Part shown: piece after piece, positions 7,543 through 15,197 of the stretch | How the letters are laid out: every line of letters starts with the position of its first letter | Numbering within the stretch: position 1 is the stretch's first letter | Program-made: the position numbers and the translations under genes | The notes under the pieces: model-generated | Seen by the model: the letters and a program-made list of their open reading frames with translations, nothing else | Told to the model about the DNA's origin: nothing | Databases searched by the model: none | Assembly: GCA_029262115.1 (NCBI GenBank) | Contig: JAJCZZ010000093.1 | Coordinates: 1-64,000, forward strand | Reading direction: 5' to 3' | DNA: 64,000 nt | Source: Gemmatimonadota bacterium | GTDB taxonomy: Bacteria > Gemmatimonadota > Gemmatimonadetes > Longimicrobiales > Gaopeijiaceae

Positions 7543-7649
7543 GAGTGCCACCGTACCGGCGATAATTCCGGTCAGGCGTGATGTGGTCGTAGGGCTACGG
7601 CCCGAGTGCCACCGTACCGGCGATAATTCCGGTCAGGCGTGATGTGGTC
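7543..7649 (+). repeat. Two identical 46-bp repeats spaced 61 bp, third diverged copy at 8827
   Basis: Copies at 7543-7588 and 7604-7649 are identical over 46 bp. They contain ACCGG-N8-CCGGT (arms in ACCGGCGATAATTCCGGT), a short inverted repeat, followed by CAGGCGTGATG. A third, diverged copy at about 8827-8871 (CCGTACGGGCAATAATTC, then CAGGCGTGATGGAGTC) lies just before decayed PIN-toxin DNA. The second copy runs into the start region of the following ORF. It may be an operator or a small mobile repeat. Confidence 0.8.
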
Positions 7650-8250
7650 AGGGATGAACCCCAATCATCACCCGGAACGCGGTCGGGCCCGCACGGTCCC
7701 GGCGCCGACGGGTCCGACCAACGCTTCTTGGGCGCGGATCGTGCTAGAGGGTCCGATCGCAAACTGGACGGACGGTGGGGGATGTGAGGAGGGCGACCCG
7801 AGTGCATGTGAGACTGATGAAGCGTCACCGTACGCCCCGCCCTCAGTGCCGCAAGCGGAGTGCGACTTGCTGAACCAAGTCGAGAGGGGTCTTTGTTGGG
7901 CAAACGCGTCGGAGTGCCTCAAGTACATCTCGCACTCCGCCCTCGCCAGTCAGGCGGCGAAGCTGACGGGCCTGCAGGACGATCCTGGTGGGAATTTGGA
8001 GCAAGACGCCTGGCGACACGCCTTCTGGAGCTTCGTCCTGACCAACGACCTCGGAGCTGCCAGGGCCTTCGTTTGGATGGAAGGGCACGAAGCCAGTAGC
8101 ACAAGCGATGGATCGACCTGTATGGACATGTACAACAACTCGCTTGGGCCAGGTCTCGCAGCGGGAGGTTGGCCAGCCTCCGATCCGTGGGGCGCAGCCT
8201 GGTCGTTGTATAATCAGCAACTGTTGCAACTCGCGCCTGGCTGCTCATAG
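7642..8250 (+). CDS. Hypothetical protein with DUF6973-like motif pattern
   Basis: A protein of about 202 residues. A polar, Pro/Gly-rich N-terminal third precedes a conserved-looking core: QDAWRHAFWSFVLTNDLGAA (~121-140), GHE (148-150) and MDMYNNSLG (161-169). The combination R-H-A-x-W, H-E and M-D-x-x-N-N is the pattern I associate with DUF6973, a family of unknown function seen in secreted proteins and in toxin-like C-termini. Six Cys are scattered in it. Starts at 7639 (GTG), 7642 or 7654 are all possible and the first two lie inside a repeat. There is no clear signal peptide. Codon use is less GC-biased than its neighbours, which suggests transfer. Confidence 0.55.
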   Translation: MWSGMNPNHHPERGRARTVPAPTGPTNASWARIVLEGPIANWTDGGGCEEGDPSACETDEASPYAPPSVPQAECDLLNQVERGLCWANASECLKYISHSALASQAAKLTGLQDDPGGNLEQDAWRHAFWSFVLTNDLGAARAFVWMEGHEASSTSDGSTCMDMYNNSLGPGLAAGGWPASDPWGAAWSLYNQQLLQLAPGCS

Positions 8251-8269
8251 TGGGCAGTCTCTGAATCCC

Positions 8270-8767
8270 ATGGCCGGTGATCCCGCCAGTGGGTCTTCAT
8301 CGGGGAAGGGGGGGGTGGATGGCACGTGGCTTAGGGAGGGCAACAAAGGTAATCGTTGGCACTGTGATCGTCGTGTACTGCGAACGCCTTCGGAAATGCC
8401 ATCCGTCAGTCAGCAGATCGAGCGTATCGTCTGGTCTGGAAAGGACCCGGTAGACTTGAGCGGCATTGGGCCGGGCGAGTGGAGTTCGCTTTGCGTCATC
8501 CCCTCCTACAGCGGATGGATCAGAACACAGATCACCCTGCGAGCGTGGTGGCCGACTGTGCCGATCGATCGGCACGAAGCGTTTGTTTTGCTTGTATGGA
8601 AACGAGGGCTAGGCATTCTGGGATACACACGTCACCCCTTGGACCGAGGCCAGTTCATTGGTGACGGCCCCTTCTGCGTAGATCGAGAACAGGCGAAATT
8701 TGGGCTTGAGCGGCGCGCATCGGATTCGTGGATCGTTCTATCACCGCCGGTCAACGCGGCGCCTTGA
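8270..8767 (+). CDS. Hypothetical protein, possibly N-terminally frameshifted
   Basis: An ORF of about 165 residues following the previous gene by 20 bases on the same strand. The part from about residue 45 onward (QQIERIVWSGKDPVDLSG, WSSLCVIPSYSGWIRTQ, EAFVLLVWKRGLGI) reads like a real protein. The N-terminal part in this frame is Gly/Ser-rich and unconvincing. In another frame a start at 8319 gives MARGLGRATKVIVGTVIVV, a membrane-anchor-like start that runs off at a stop. A frameshift near 8390 would join the two. No family is recognised. It is probably a partner of the upstream gene. Confidence 0.35.
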   Translation: MAGDPASGSSSGKGGVDGTWLREGNKGNRWHCDRRVLRTPSEMPSVSQQIERIVWSGKDPVDLSGIGPGEWSSLCVIPSYSGWIRTQITLRAWWPTVPIDRHEAFVLLVWKRGLGILGYTRHPLDRGQFIGDGPFCVDREQAKFGLERRASDSWIVLSPPVNAAP

Positions 8768-8790
8768 GACGGTCCTGGGTCCGTGACCGT

Positions 8791-8816
8791 CCCGCCGACT
8801 TCTAGAAGTCGGCGGG
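8791..8816 (+). terminator. Perfect 26-bp palindrome, probable bidirectional terminator hairpin
   Basis: The arms CCCGCCGACTTCT and AGAAGTCGGCGGG are exact complements, giving a 13-bp stem potential 23 bases after the stop of the preceding ORF. There is no long T-run, so termination would be Rho-independent only in a weak sense. It could also be a protein-binding site. Confidence 0.5.
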
Positions 8817-8871
8817 TTGCGGCGCGGATGCAACCGTACGGGCAATAATTCCAGTCAGGCGTGATGGAGTC

Positions 8872-9247
8872 GTCGCTGCCGCGGCCCGCTGACAGCGCAG
8901 CCGCACCACGTCGCGTCGTACGCGCACATCGACGTCTCCCACAGGCGCCCGGCCGGGTTGCCGGCGGCGGCGGAACGCTCTCGGGTCGGACATCACCCCG
9001 CCTGGACCAAGCCGCTCGAGCAGGAGCGCCGCTGCCCGATGCACCATCCGACCGGGCGCTTCGAGGCGGACGCGCTCCACATCGCGATCGCCACGGCCTG
9101 GCGGTCGACCTCCTGGTGAGTTGGAATTTCAAGCACATCGTCCGGCACGATAAGATCCGCATGTTCAACGCGGTCAATCGTGAATCTGGGTACAAACAGA
9201 TCGAGATCTACTCGCCTCGAGAGGTGACGCTACCTGACCAAGGGTGA
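8872..9247 (+). pseudogene. Decayed PIN-domain (VapC-like) toxin gene
   Basis: The C-terminal segment in the frame ending at 9247, LLVSWNFKHIVRHDKIRMFN followed by AVNRESGYKQIEIYSPREV, matches the end of a common PIN-domain family. The part before it, FEADALHIAIATA, which carries the catalytic Asp, lies in a different frame at about 9059-9100. A frameshift therefore splits the gene, and the N-terminal first-Asp motif cannot be found. A diverged copy of the 46-bp repeat lies just upstream. Confidence 0.6.
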
Positions 9248-9340
9248 GATCCGGGCGGTCGAAATGGTCCGTCGCGTCCGTGACGAGCTGCGGGCCGAGA
9301 GATGCCCAGCGACGCACTCACGAAGTCCTGGGCGTCATCA
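9243..9340 (+). pseudogene. Remnant of the small partner gene of the PIN toxin
   Basis: The peptide TKGEIRAVEMVRRVRDELRAE in the frame starting near 9237 resembles the beginning of the short protein that often follows this PIN family. It loses homology after about 25 codons and merges into non-coding sequence before the biotin carboxylase gene. Assignment is from memory of the family pattern. Confidence 0.35.
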
Positions 9341-9467
9341 CTTCTATAATCCACCCCACCCGAATGGCCCCACACCTCACGCCGCGGTTACCTTTTGCGG
9401 CTCCACCACATACGGGAAGCGGCCTCCTCGGTTCGGCTTCCTCCCCCTGAACACGCCGAGCCTGCGG

Positions 9468-10967
9468 GTGATCCGCTCCCTACTTGTCGCCAACCGTGGC
9501 GAGATTGCCGTTCGCATCATCCGGGCGGCCCGCGAACTGGGCATCCGGACGGTCGCGGTCTACTCCGAACCCGACCGCATGGCGCCCCACGTTCAGGAGG
9601 CCGACGCGGCCGTCCTGCTCGGGCCCGCGCCCTCTTCGGAGAGCTACCTCCGGGTCGACCGGATCCTGGAGGCGGCCCGCTCCATGGACGTCGAGGCCGT
9701 CCACCCCGGCTACGGCTTCCTGGCCGAACGCGCGCACTTCGCAAAGGCCGTGTCCGACGCGGGGCTGATCTTCGTGGGCCCTGATGCCGGCACGATCGAC
9801 GCCATGGGCGACAAGACCGCCGCCCGCCGGCGTATGAAGGACGCGGGCGTGCCGATCGTGCCGGGTCTGGTCGACGCGGTGAGGGACTCGGCGGAGGCAG
9901 CCGCCGCCGCGGAGGAGATCGGCTACCCCGTTCTGCTCAAAGCCGCGGCGGGTGGGGGAGGCAAGGGAATGCGCGTGGTCGAGGACGCGGCCGCGCTGCC
10001 CCGGGCGTTCGACGCGGCGCAGCGTGAGGCGTTGGCCGCATTCGGCGACGACTCGGTGTACCTCGAACGCTATCTCGACGGCCCGCGTCACATCGAAATC
10101 CAACTGCTCGGCGACAGCCACAGCAACGTGGTCCACCTGGGTGAGCGCGAATGCTCCATCCAGCGTCGCCATCAGAAGCTGGTGGAGGAGGCACCGTCTC
10201 CGGTTCTCACCCCGGAGCTTCGCAAGGCGATGGGCGAGGCGGCGGTCCGTGCGGCCAAGGCGGTCGACTACGTGGGCGCGGGCACCGCGGAGTTCCTCTA
10301 CCAGGACGGCGACTTCTTCTTCCTGGAGATGAACACGCGCATCCAGGTCGAGCACCCGGTCACCGAGCTGATCACGGGCGTCGATCTGGTGGCGTGGCAA
10401 CTCCGCGTCGCATCGGGCGAGCGCCTCCCTTGGTCGCAGGAGCAGATCACCCTGACAGGTCATGCCATCGAGTGCCGCATCACGTCGGAGGACCCCGACC
10501 AGGGCTTCCTCCCGTCCACCGGCGTCATCACCCATCTGGAGATCCCGGCCGGTCCGGGCGTCCGGTGGGACGGGGGCGTCCAGGAAGGCTACGAGGTCAG
10601 CCTGCACTACGACCCGCTCCTGGCCAAGCTCATCGTGTACGCTCCGACCCGTATCGAGGCCATCGACCGGATGGCGCGGGCCCTCGACGAGTTGGTGGTG
10701 GTCGGCGTCGAAACGAGCGCCACGTTCCACAAACGGGTGATGGCCGAAAAGGACTTCAGGGACGGGCAGCTCACCATCCGCTATGTGGAGGAACACCCCG
10801 ACCTTCTGGAGCCCGCGGTCGACGAGGAGGCGCTCGCGGCCGCGGCGGTGACGGCGGCCCTCCTGGAGGACCGCCACCGACGCGCCCGCCAGGCCCCGCG
10901 CATCGGCACGACCGGCCACGGGATGAGCGCGTGGCGCCGCGGCGCGCGACCGGGAGCGTGGTCATGA
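9468..10967 (+). CDS. accC: Biotin carboxylase subunit of an acyl-CoA carboxylase
   Basis: A 499-residue ATP-grasp biotin carboxylase that carboxylates biotin on the carrier protein using bicarbonate and ATP. Seen: the N-terminal LLVANRGEIAVRIIRAARELG, VHPGYGFLAE (~79-88), the glycine loop GGGGKGM (162-168), the catalytic block EMNTRIQVEHPVTE (287-300) and the C-terminal YDPLLAKLIVYAPTR. The length suits a stand-alone subunit with a ~50-residue tail. The GTG at 9468 is chosen because homology begins there. The biotin carrier and methylmalonyl-CoA mutase downstream point to propionyl-CoA carboxylation; the carboxyltransferase subunit is not in the window. The stop overlaps a mini-ORF ATG. Confidence 0.95.
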   Translation: MIRSLLVANRGEIAVRIIRAARELGIRTVAVYSEPDRMAPHVQEADAAVLLGPAPSSESYLRVDRILEAARSMDVEAVHPGYGFLAERAHFAKAVSDAGLIFVGPDAGTIDAMGDKTAARRRMKDAGVPIVPGLVDAVRDSAEAAAAAEEIGYPVLLKAAAGGGGKGMRVVEDAAALPRAFDAAQREALAAFGDDSVYLERYLDGPRHIEIQLLGDSHSNVVHLGERECSIQRRHQKLVEEAPSPVLTPELRKAMGEAAVRAAKAVDYVGAGTAEFLYQDGDFFFLEMNTRIQVEHPVTELITGVDLVAWQLRVASGERLPWSQEQITLTGHAIECRITSEDPDQGFLPSTGVITHLEIPAGPGVRWDGGVQEGYEVSLHYDPLLAKLIVYAPTRIEAIDRMARALDELVVVGVETSATFHKRVMAEKDFRDGQLTIRYVEEHPDLLEPAVDEEALAAAAVTAALLEDRHRRARQAPRIGTTGHGMSAWRRGARPGAWS

Positions 10968-11008
10968 GCGTGTTGCACCGCTGCGCCCGGCCGGGAGCAT
11001 GGTCATGA
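10964..11008 (+). repeat. 41-bp duplicated gene-junction unit forming a 14-codon relay mini-ORF
   Basis: The end of accC (GCGCGACCGGGAGCGTGGTC then ATGA at 10964) is repeated 41 bp later (GCCCGGCCGGGAGCATGGTC then ATGA at 11005). The copy creates a mini-ORF whose last residues ARPGAWS equal the last residues of the carboxylase. Its stop overlaps the start of the methyltransferase gene. A GGGAG ribosome-binding sequence is present in each copy. Confidence 0.8.
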
Positions 11009-12417
11009 TCGAGCCGACCGCTCCCACCGAGCACGTGACCGTTCGCGCCCTGTCGTCGAGCGGCGCGGGCGTGGCCGACCTTCCCGACGGTCGGGTAGTC
11101 TTCGTCCACAACACGGCACCCGGCGACGAGGCCGACGTTCAGGTCGAGAAGAGCCGGCCCCGCTGGGCAACGGCGACCCTCACGCGCCTCACGACCGCCG
11201 CCCCCCAACGGGTGGAGCCGCCCTGTCCGCTGTTCGAGACGTGCGGCGGGTGCACCCTTCAGCACATCGCCTATGACGATCAACTCGCCTGGAAGGGCCG
11301 CTTCGTCTCCGACGCGCTCGCCCGCATCGGCGATGTGGACACAGCCACCCCCGACGTGGTGCCGTCGCCCCTCCCGTTTTTCTACCGGAACAGGATCACG
11401 TTGACGCTCCGGCGACTCCGGAACGGCCGTGTGGTGGCGGGCTTCCACGCCCTCGGGCGTGCCGGGCACATCGTCGACATGGTGTACGAGTGCCGCCTCC
11501 CGGAGCGGCCGATCATCGCCGTGTGGAAGAAGCTCCGGGAAGCCTGGGAGCCGGGCGCCCGGCTGCTACCCCCTGGCGGGCGGCTCCGCCTCCAACTCCG
11601 CGCCGAGTCCGACGGCGTGGTTCTGCTTGTCGAAGGCGGACGGGAGGGGTGGGACGGGCGGCCTCTTCTCGACGCGGTCGAGGGCCTCACCGCCATCTGG
11701 CAGTCCACCGGCACGGGCACGCCGCCGGTTCTGGTGTCGGGAACCGACTCGGGATCTCCCAGGGCCTTCCGCCAGGTCAACGACTCGGCCGCCGCGCTGC
11801 TCCGGGCGCACGTCCTCGACGTTGTCGGACAGCCCACCCGCGCAATCGACGCCTACTGTGGCACGGGCGACTATGGACGTGCTCTGGCCGCGGCCGGCGC
11901 GGCTGTCGTCGGCATCGAGTTGGACGCGACGGCGTGCGAGTTGGCCCGTGCGGAGTCGCCGCCCGGGCTGGACATCGTACAGGGTTCGGTCGAGGACCAC
12001 TTGGCGTCCGCCCTCCCCGCAGATCTGGTTCTTCTCAACCCGCCGCGCACGGGGGTGGACCAGGGCGTCGTGGGCGCGCTTCTGGCGCGGCCCGCCGCCA
12101 CAGTGGTCTACGTCAGTTGCGACCCGGCCACGCTTGCCCGGGACCTGGGTCGGCTTGCCGGCGCGTACCGACTGGACGACCTCGCGGCCTTCGACCTGTT
12201 TCCGCAGACGGCGCACGTCGAAAGCGTTGCGGTTCTGCGCGCGGTAGGCGGCGAGGTGGAGGCGAACGGTGGGATCGCGGTGGACGGTGAGGTGGAGGCG
12301 AACGGCAGGGTCGCGGCAGACGGTACGACGGCGTTGGAAGATGGAGTCGACGCCACCGGTGCGGTGGACCCGGACGGAGCTGTCGAGCTGAGCAGCGAGA
12401 AGGAGGAAGCGTCGTGA
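11005..12417 (+). CDS. 23S rRNA/tRNA m5-uridine methyltransferase (TrmA/RlmD family)
   Basis: A 470-residue class I SAM methyltransferase. An N-terminal TRAM-like beta domain (~1-65) is followed by CPLFETCGGCTLQHIAYDDQ (~73-92), a cysteine cluster typical of RlmC/RlmD-type enzymes that bind 4Fe-4S. The SAM site is in AIDAYCGTGDYGRALAAAGA (~279-298), and LLNPPRTGVDQG and VSCDPATLARDL supply the substrate and catalytic Cys motifs. After about residue 410 comes a ~60-residue Glu/Gly/Ala-rich tail built from an imperfect 12-residue repeat. It modifies uridine in rRNA or tRNA. It lies inside a carboxylase operon and is coupled on both sides. Confidence 0.9.
   Translation: MIEPTAPTEHVTVRALSSSGAGVADLPDGRVVFVHNTAPGDEADVQVEKSRPRWATATLTRLTTAAPQRVEPPCPLFETCGGCTLQHIAYDDQLAWKGRFVSDALARIGDVDTATPDVVPSPLPFFYRNRITLTLRRLRNGRVVAGFHALGRAGHIVDMVYECRLPERPIIAVWKKLREAWEPGARLLPPGGRLRLQLRAESDGVVLLVEGGREGWDGRPLLDAVEGLTAIWQSTGTGTPPVLVSGTDSGSPRAFRQVNDSAAALLRAHVLDVVGQPTRAIDAYCGTGDYGRALAAAGAAVVGIELDATACELARAESPPGLDIVQGSVEDHLASALPADLVLLNPPRTGVDQGVVGALLARPAATVVYVSCDPATLARDLGRLAGAYRLDDLAAFDLFPQTAHVESVAVLRAVGGEVEANGGIAVDGEVEANGRVAADGTTALEDGVDATGAVDPDGAVELSSEKEEAS
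12250..12321 (+). repeat. 36-bp tandem repeat in the methyltransferase C-terminal tail
   Basis: Two copies encode GEVEANGGIAVD and GEVEANGRVAAD in frame. The repeat lies outside the conserved methyltransferase domain and lengthens the C-terminal tail. Confidence 0.8.
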
Positions 12418-12962
12418 AGTACTTCGTGACCCTCCGCGATCGTGAGTTCGAGGTCGACGTTACAGCCGACGGTGTCCGGGTCGATGGGTCGCCCGTCCAT
12501 GCCGACCTCGCTACTCTGGCCGGCACCGCCGTCCACCACCTCCTCCTCGACGGTGTGTCGCACCGTGTGGTCTCCACTCGGCAGGCCTCGGGTCACTGGG
12601 ACCTCCACCTGGCCGGCGGACTGCTCCGTGCGGAAGCGGTGGACGAACGGACGCGCGCCATCCGGGAGATCACGAACTACAGCGCCGGGCCTGCGGGACC
12701 CACTCCGATCACCGCACCGATGCCTGGGCTCGTGGTGAAAGTCGAGGTCGCGCCCGGTGACGCGGTGGAAGCGGGCCAGGGCGTCGTCATCGTCGAGGCC
12801 ATGAAGATGGAGAACGAACTGAAGGCCAAAGCGGCCGCAATTGTGGCGGCGGTACATGTATCCCCGGGGGATACCGTGGAGAAGGACCAGGTGCTGATCG
12901 ACTTCGAATCGCCCGAGGCTGCGAACGTCACGGGCGACCGGGACGCGGAGAGCGGAGAATAG
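12414..12962 (+). CDS. Biotin carboxyl carrier protein of acyl-CoA carboxylase
   Basis: A 182-residue carrier. Residues ~98-165 form the biotinyl domain ([24 protein letters not shown]...). Biotinylation is at Lys131 in [10 protein letters not shown]. The N-terminal ~90 residues (beginning [16 protein letters not shown]) are like those of propionyl/acetyl-CoA carboxylase carriers rather than E. coli AccB. The start is GTG in a GTGA overlap with the methyltransferase stop. It is carboxylated by the biotin carboxylase at 9468 and shuttles CO2 to a carboxyltransferase encoded elsewhere. Confidence 0.92.
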   Translation: MKYFVTLRDREFEVDVTADGVRVDGSPVHADLATLAGTAVHHLLLDGVSHRVVSTRQASGHWDLHLAGGLLRAEAVDERTRAIREITNYSAGPAGPTPITAPMPGLVVKVEVAPGDAVEAGQGVVIVEAMKMENELKAKAAAIVAAVHVSPGDTVEKDQVLIDFESPEAANVTGDRDAESGE

Positions 12963-12969
12963 CGCGCAT

Positions 12970-14631
12970 ATGAGCGGCACGACGAAGGCGGATACGCCGG
13001 GGGCGGAGAGCACGCCCAAAGCCGGTGCGACAGGCAGCGGCAATCCGAAAGCCGTTTTGACCGACCGGGGCATCCCCGACGCCGTCACCACCGACAGCGG
13101 CATCCCCGTGAACCGCGTGTACGAAGAGGATCCGACCCGCGATCCGGGCGCCGATCTCGGTGAGCCGGGGGAGTTTCCATACACCCGCGGCGTTTACGGG
13201 GACATGTACCGCGGACGCGTCTGGACCATGCGCCAGTACGCCGGATTCGGGACCGCCGAGGAGACCAATACCCGTTTCCGCTACCTGCTCGACCGCGGGC
13301 AGACGGGGCTGAGCGTGGCGTTCGATCTGCCCACGCAGATGGGATACGACTCCGACGCGTCCATGGCCGCCGGGGAAGTCGGCAGGGTGGGGGTGGCCAT
13401 CGACTCTCTGGACGATATGCGGACCCTCTTCGACGGCATCCGGCTGGATCAGGTGTCGACGTCGATGACCATCAACAGCACGGCGGGCATCCTGCTGGCG
13501 CTGTACGTGGCGCTCGGCGACGAGCAGGGCGTGGCGCGCGCGGAGCTGTCGGGCACGATCCAGAACGACGTGCTGAAGGAGTACATCGCCCGGGGCACGT
13601 ACATCTATCCGGTGGAGCATTCGCTGCGGCTCATCTCCGATATCCTCGCGTTCTGCGCGGCGGAGGTGCCGAAGTGGAATACGATCTCCATCTCGGGATA
13701 CCACATCCGGGAGGCCGGCTCCACCGCGCCCCAGGAGGTGGCCTTCACCTTCGCCAACGGGCTGGAATACGTCGATCAGGCCCTCGCGCAGGGGATCGAG
13801 TTCGAAGCGTTCGCGCCGCGCCTCTCCTTTTTCTTCGCCGCGCACAACGACTTCCTGGAAGAAGTGGCGAAGTTCCGTGCCGCGCGCCGGCTGTGGGCGC
13901 GCTTGATGCGGGAACGGTACGGCGCGTCCGACCGGAGCGCACGCCTCCGGTTTCACACGCAGACGGGGGGCTCGACGCTCACGGCCCAGCAGCCGCTGAA
14001 CAACGTGGTGCGCGTGACGATTCAGGCGCTCGCCGCGGTGCTCGGCGGCACGCAGTCGCTTCACACCAACGGATACGACGAGGCCCTCGCGCTCCCGACC
14101 GAGGAGTCCGCAACCCTGGCCCTGCGCACGCAGCAGGTCATCGCGTCCGAGTCGGGCGTCACCCGGACCGCCGATCCGCTCGGCGGATCGTACTTCGTGG
14201 AGGCGCTGACCGACCAGATCGAGAATCAGGCGCGCGAGTACCTCGCCCGGATCGAGGAGATGGGCGGTGCGGCCGCGGCCATCGAATACATGCAGGAGGA
14301 GATCCACCGGGCCGCCTACCAGGTGCAGATGGACATCGAGGCGGGTCGCCGGCCGGTGGTGGGGTTGAACGTGCACGCGGAGGAGGAGCACCGGGGACCG
14401 CGCCCGCAGCCCGACTACTCCGCGCTGGAGGCGGGCCAGCAGGCGTCGCTCGCCGGGGTGAAACAGGCGCGGGACGCGGAGGGGGCACGCGCGGCCCTCG
14501 GGCGGGTGAGGGCGGCCGCCCAGGGAACCGACAACCTCATGCCCCCCATGATCGAGGCCGTGAAGGCCTCCGTCACGCTCGGTGAAATCAGCGACGCGCT
14601 ACGCGAGGCGTGGGGCACCTACGACGGATAG
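12970..14631 (+). CDS. Methylmalonyl-CoA mutase, large catalytic subunit without B12 domain
   Basis: A 553-residue acyl-CoA mutase barrel subunit. Blocks seen: [22 protein letters not shown] (~78-99), [55 protein letters not shown], the [17 protein letters not shown] loop with the substrate His, and [26 protein letters not shown]. There is no C-terminal cobalamin DxHxxG domain, so a separate small B12 subunit is expected. It converts (R)-methylmalonyl-CoA to succinyl-CoA, the last step of propionyl-CoA assimilation, which agrees with the carboxylase genes before it. The N-terminal ~45 residues are unusual and contain a 10-residue repeat (positions 24-43). Confidence 0.92.
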   Translation: MSGTTKADTPGAESTPKAGATGSGNPKAVLTDRGIPDAVTTDSGIPVNRVYEEDPTRDPGADLGEPGEFPYTRGVYGDMYRGRVWTMRQYAGFGTAEETNTRFRYLLDRGQTGLSVAFDLPTQMGYDSDASMAAGEVGRVGVAIDSLDDMRTLFDGIRLDQVSTSMTINSTAGILLALYVALGDEQGVARAELSGTIQNDVLKEYIARGTYIYPVEHSLRLISDILAFCAAEVPKWNTISISGYHIREAGSTAPQEVAFTFANGLEYVDQALAQGIEFEAFAPRLSFFFAAHNDFLEEVAKFRAARRLWARLMRERYGASDRSARLRFHTQTGGSTLTAQQPLNNVVRVTIQALAAVLGGTQSLHTNGYDEALALPTEESATLALRTQQVIASESGVTRTADPLGGSYFVEALTDQIENQAREYLARIEEMGGAAAAIEYMQEEIHRAAYQVQMDIEAGRRPVVGLNVHAEEEHRGPRPQPDYSALEAGQQASLAGVKQARDAEGARAALGRVRAAAQGTDNLMPPMIEAVKASVTLGEISDALREAWGTYDG

Positions 14632-14722
14632 GTCGGGACGCTCGGCCCGGCTAGGCGATTCTGCCCGCGACCGTTAGCTTTTCAGGCTGTCGCGCCTACC
14701 TCATCCCGATCACTCCACGCTC

Positions 14723-15190
14723 ATGCCGACATACGAATATCGGTGCTCACAGGGGCACCAGTTCGATGTGTTTCAACGCATGTCTGACGAACCTGTAGCC
14801 GTGTGCCCCGAATGCGGCGACCCGGCGACCCGCCACATCTCCGGGGGCGCGGGATTCCTGTTCAAAGGAGAGGGGTTCTACATCACCGATTACCGGAGCG
14901 ACGACTACAAGAAGAAGGCGTCGTCGGAAAAGGGGGAATCCGCTCCGGCAGAATCGGGAGGGTCGGGCTCCAACGGGAAGGGTGAAGCAGCAGGGGGATC
15001 GTCCGGCTCGAGCGATTCTTCGTCGGGTTCCGGCGGCTCCGCCTCGGGTGGTTCGTCGCCCGGCGGCGGCTCCTCGTCCGGCGCCTCGGCGCCGGGGAGC
15101 GCCCGGTCGTCCGGCAGCTCCTCCTCCGGCGGCGGGTCCTCGTCGGGCAGTTCGTCGTCCGGCGGCTCGTCCTCCTCCTCCAAGGACTAG
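14723..15190 (+). CDS. FmdB-family zinc-ribbon protein with long Ser/Gly tail
   Basis: A 155-residue protein. Residues 1-60 are a standard FmdB regulatory-type zinc ribbon: MPTYEYRCSQGHQFDVFQ, then VCPECGDPATRHISGG and the GFYITDYRSDDY motif common to the family. The remaining ~90 residues are Ser/Gly/Ala low complexity, far longer than usual, and coded by repetitive TCG/TCC/GGC triplets. It is probably cytoplasmic; its role may be in a small complex or translation-related and is not established. It precedes argS by 7 bases. Confidence 0.85.
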   Translation: MPTYEYRCSQGHQFDVFQRMSDEPVAVCPECGDPATRHISGGAGFLFKGEGFYITDYRSDDYKKKASSEKGESAPAESGGSGSNGKGEAAGGSSGSSDSSSGSGGSASGGSSPGGGSSSGASAPGSARSSGSSSSGGGSSSGSSSSGGSSSSSKD

Positions 15191-15197
15191 GCGCGAC

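Noticed and set aside
14982-15197. N-terminal extension of argS by 72 codons
   Set aside because: It overlaps the Ser/Gly tail of the FmdB gene in another frame and is Arg/Pro repeat; the family starts at the GTG 15198.
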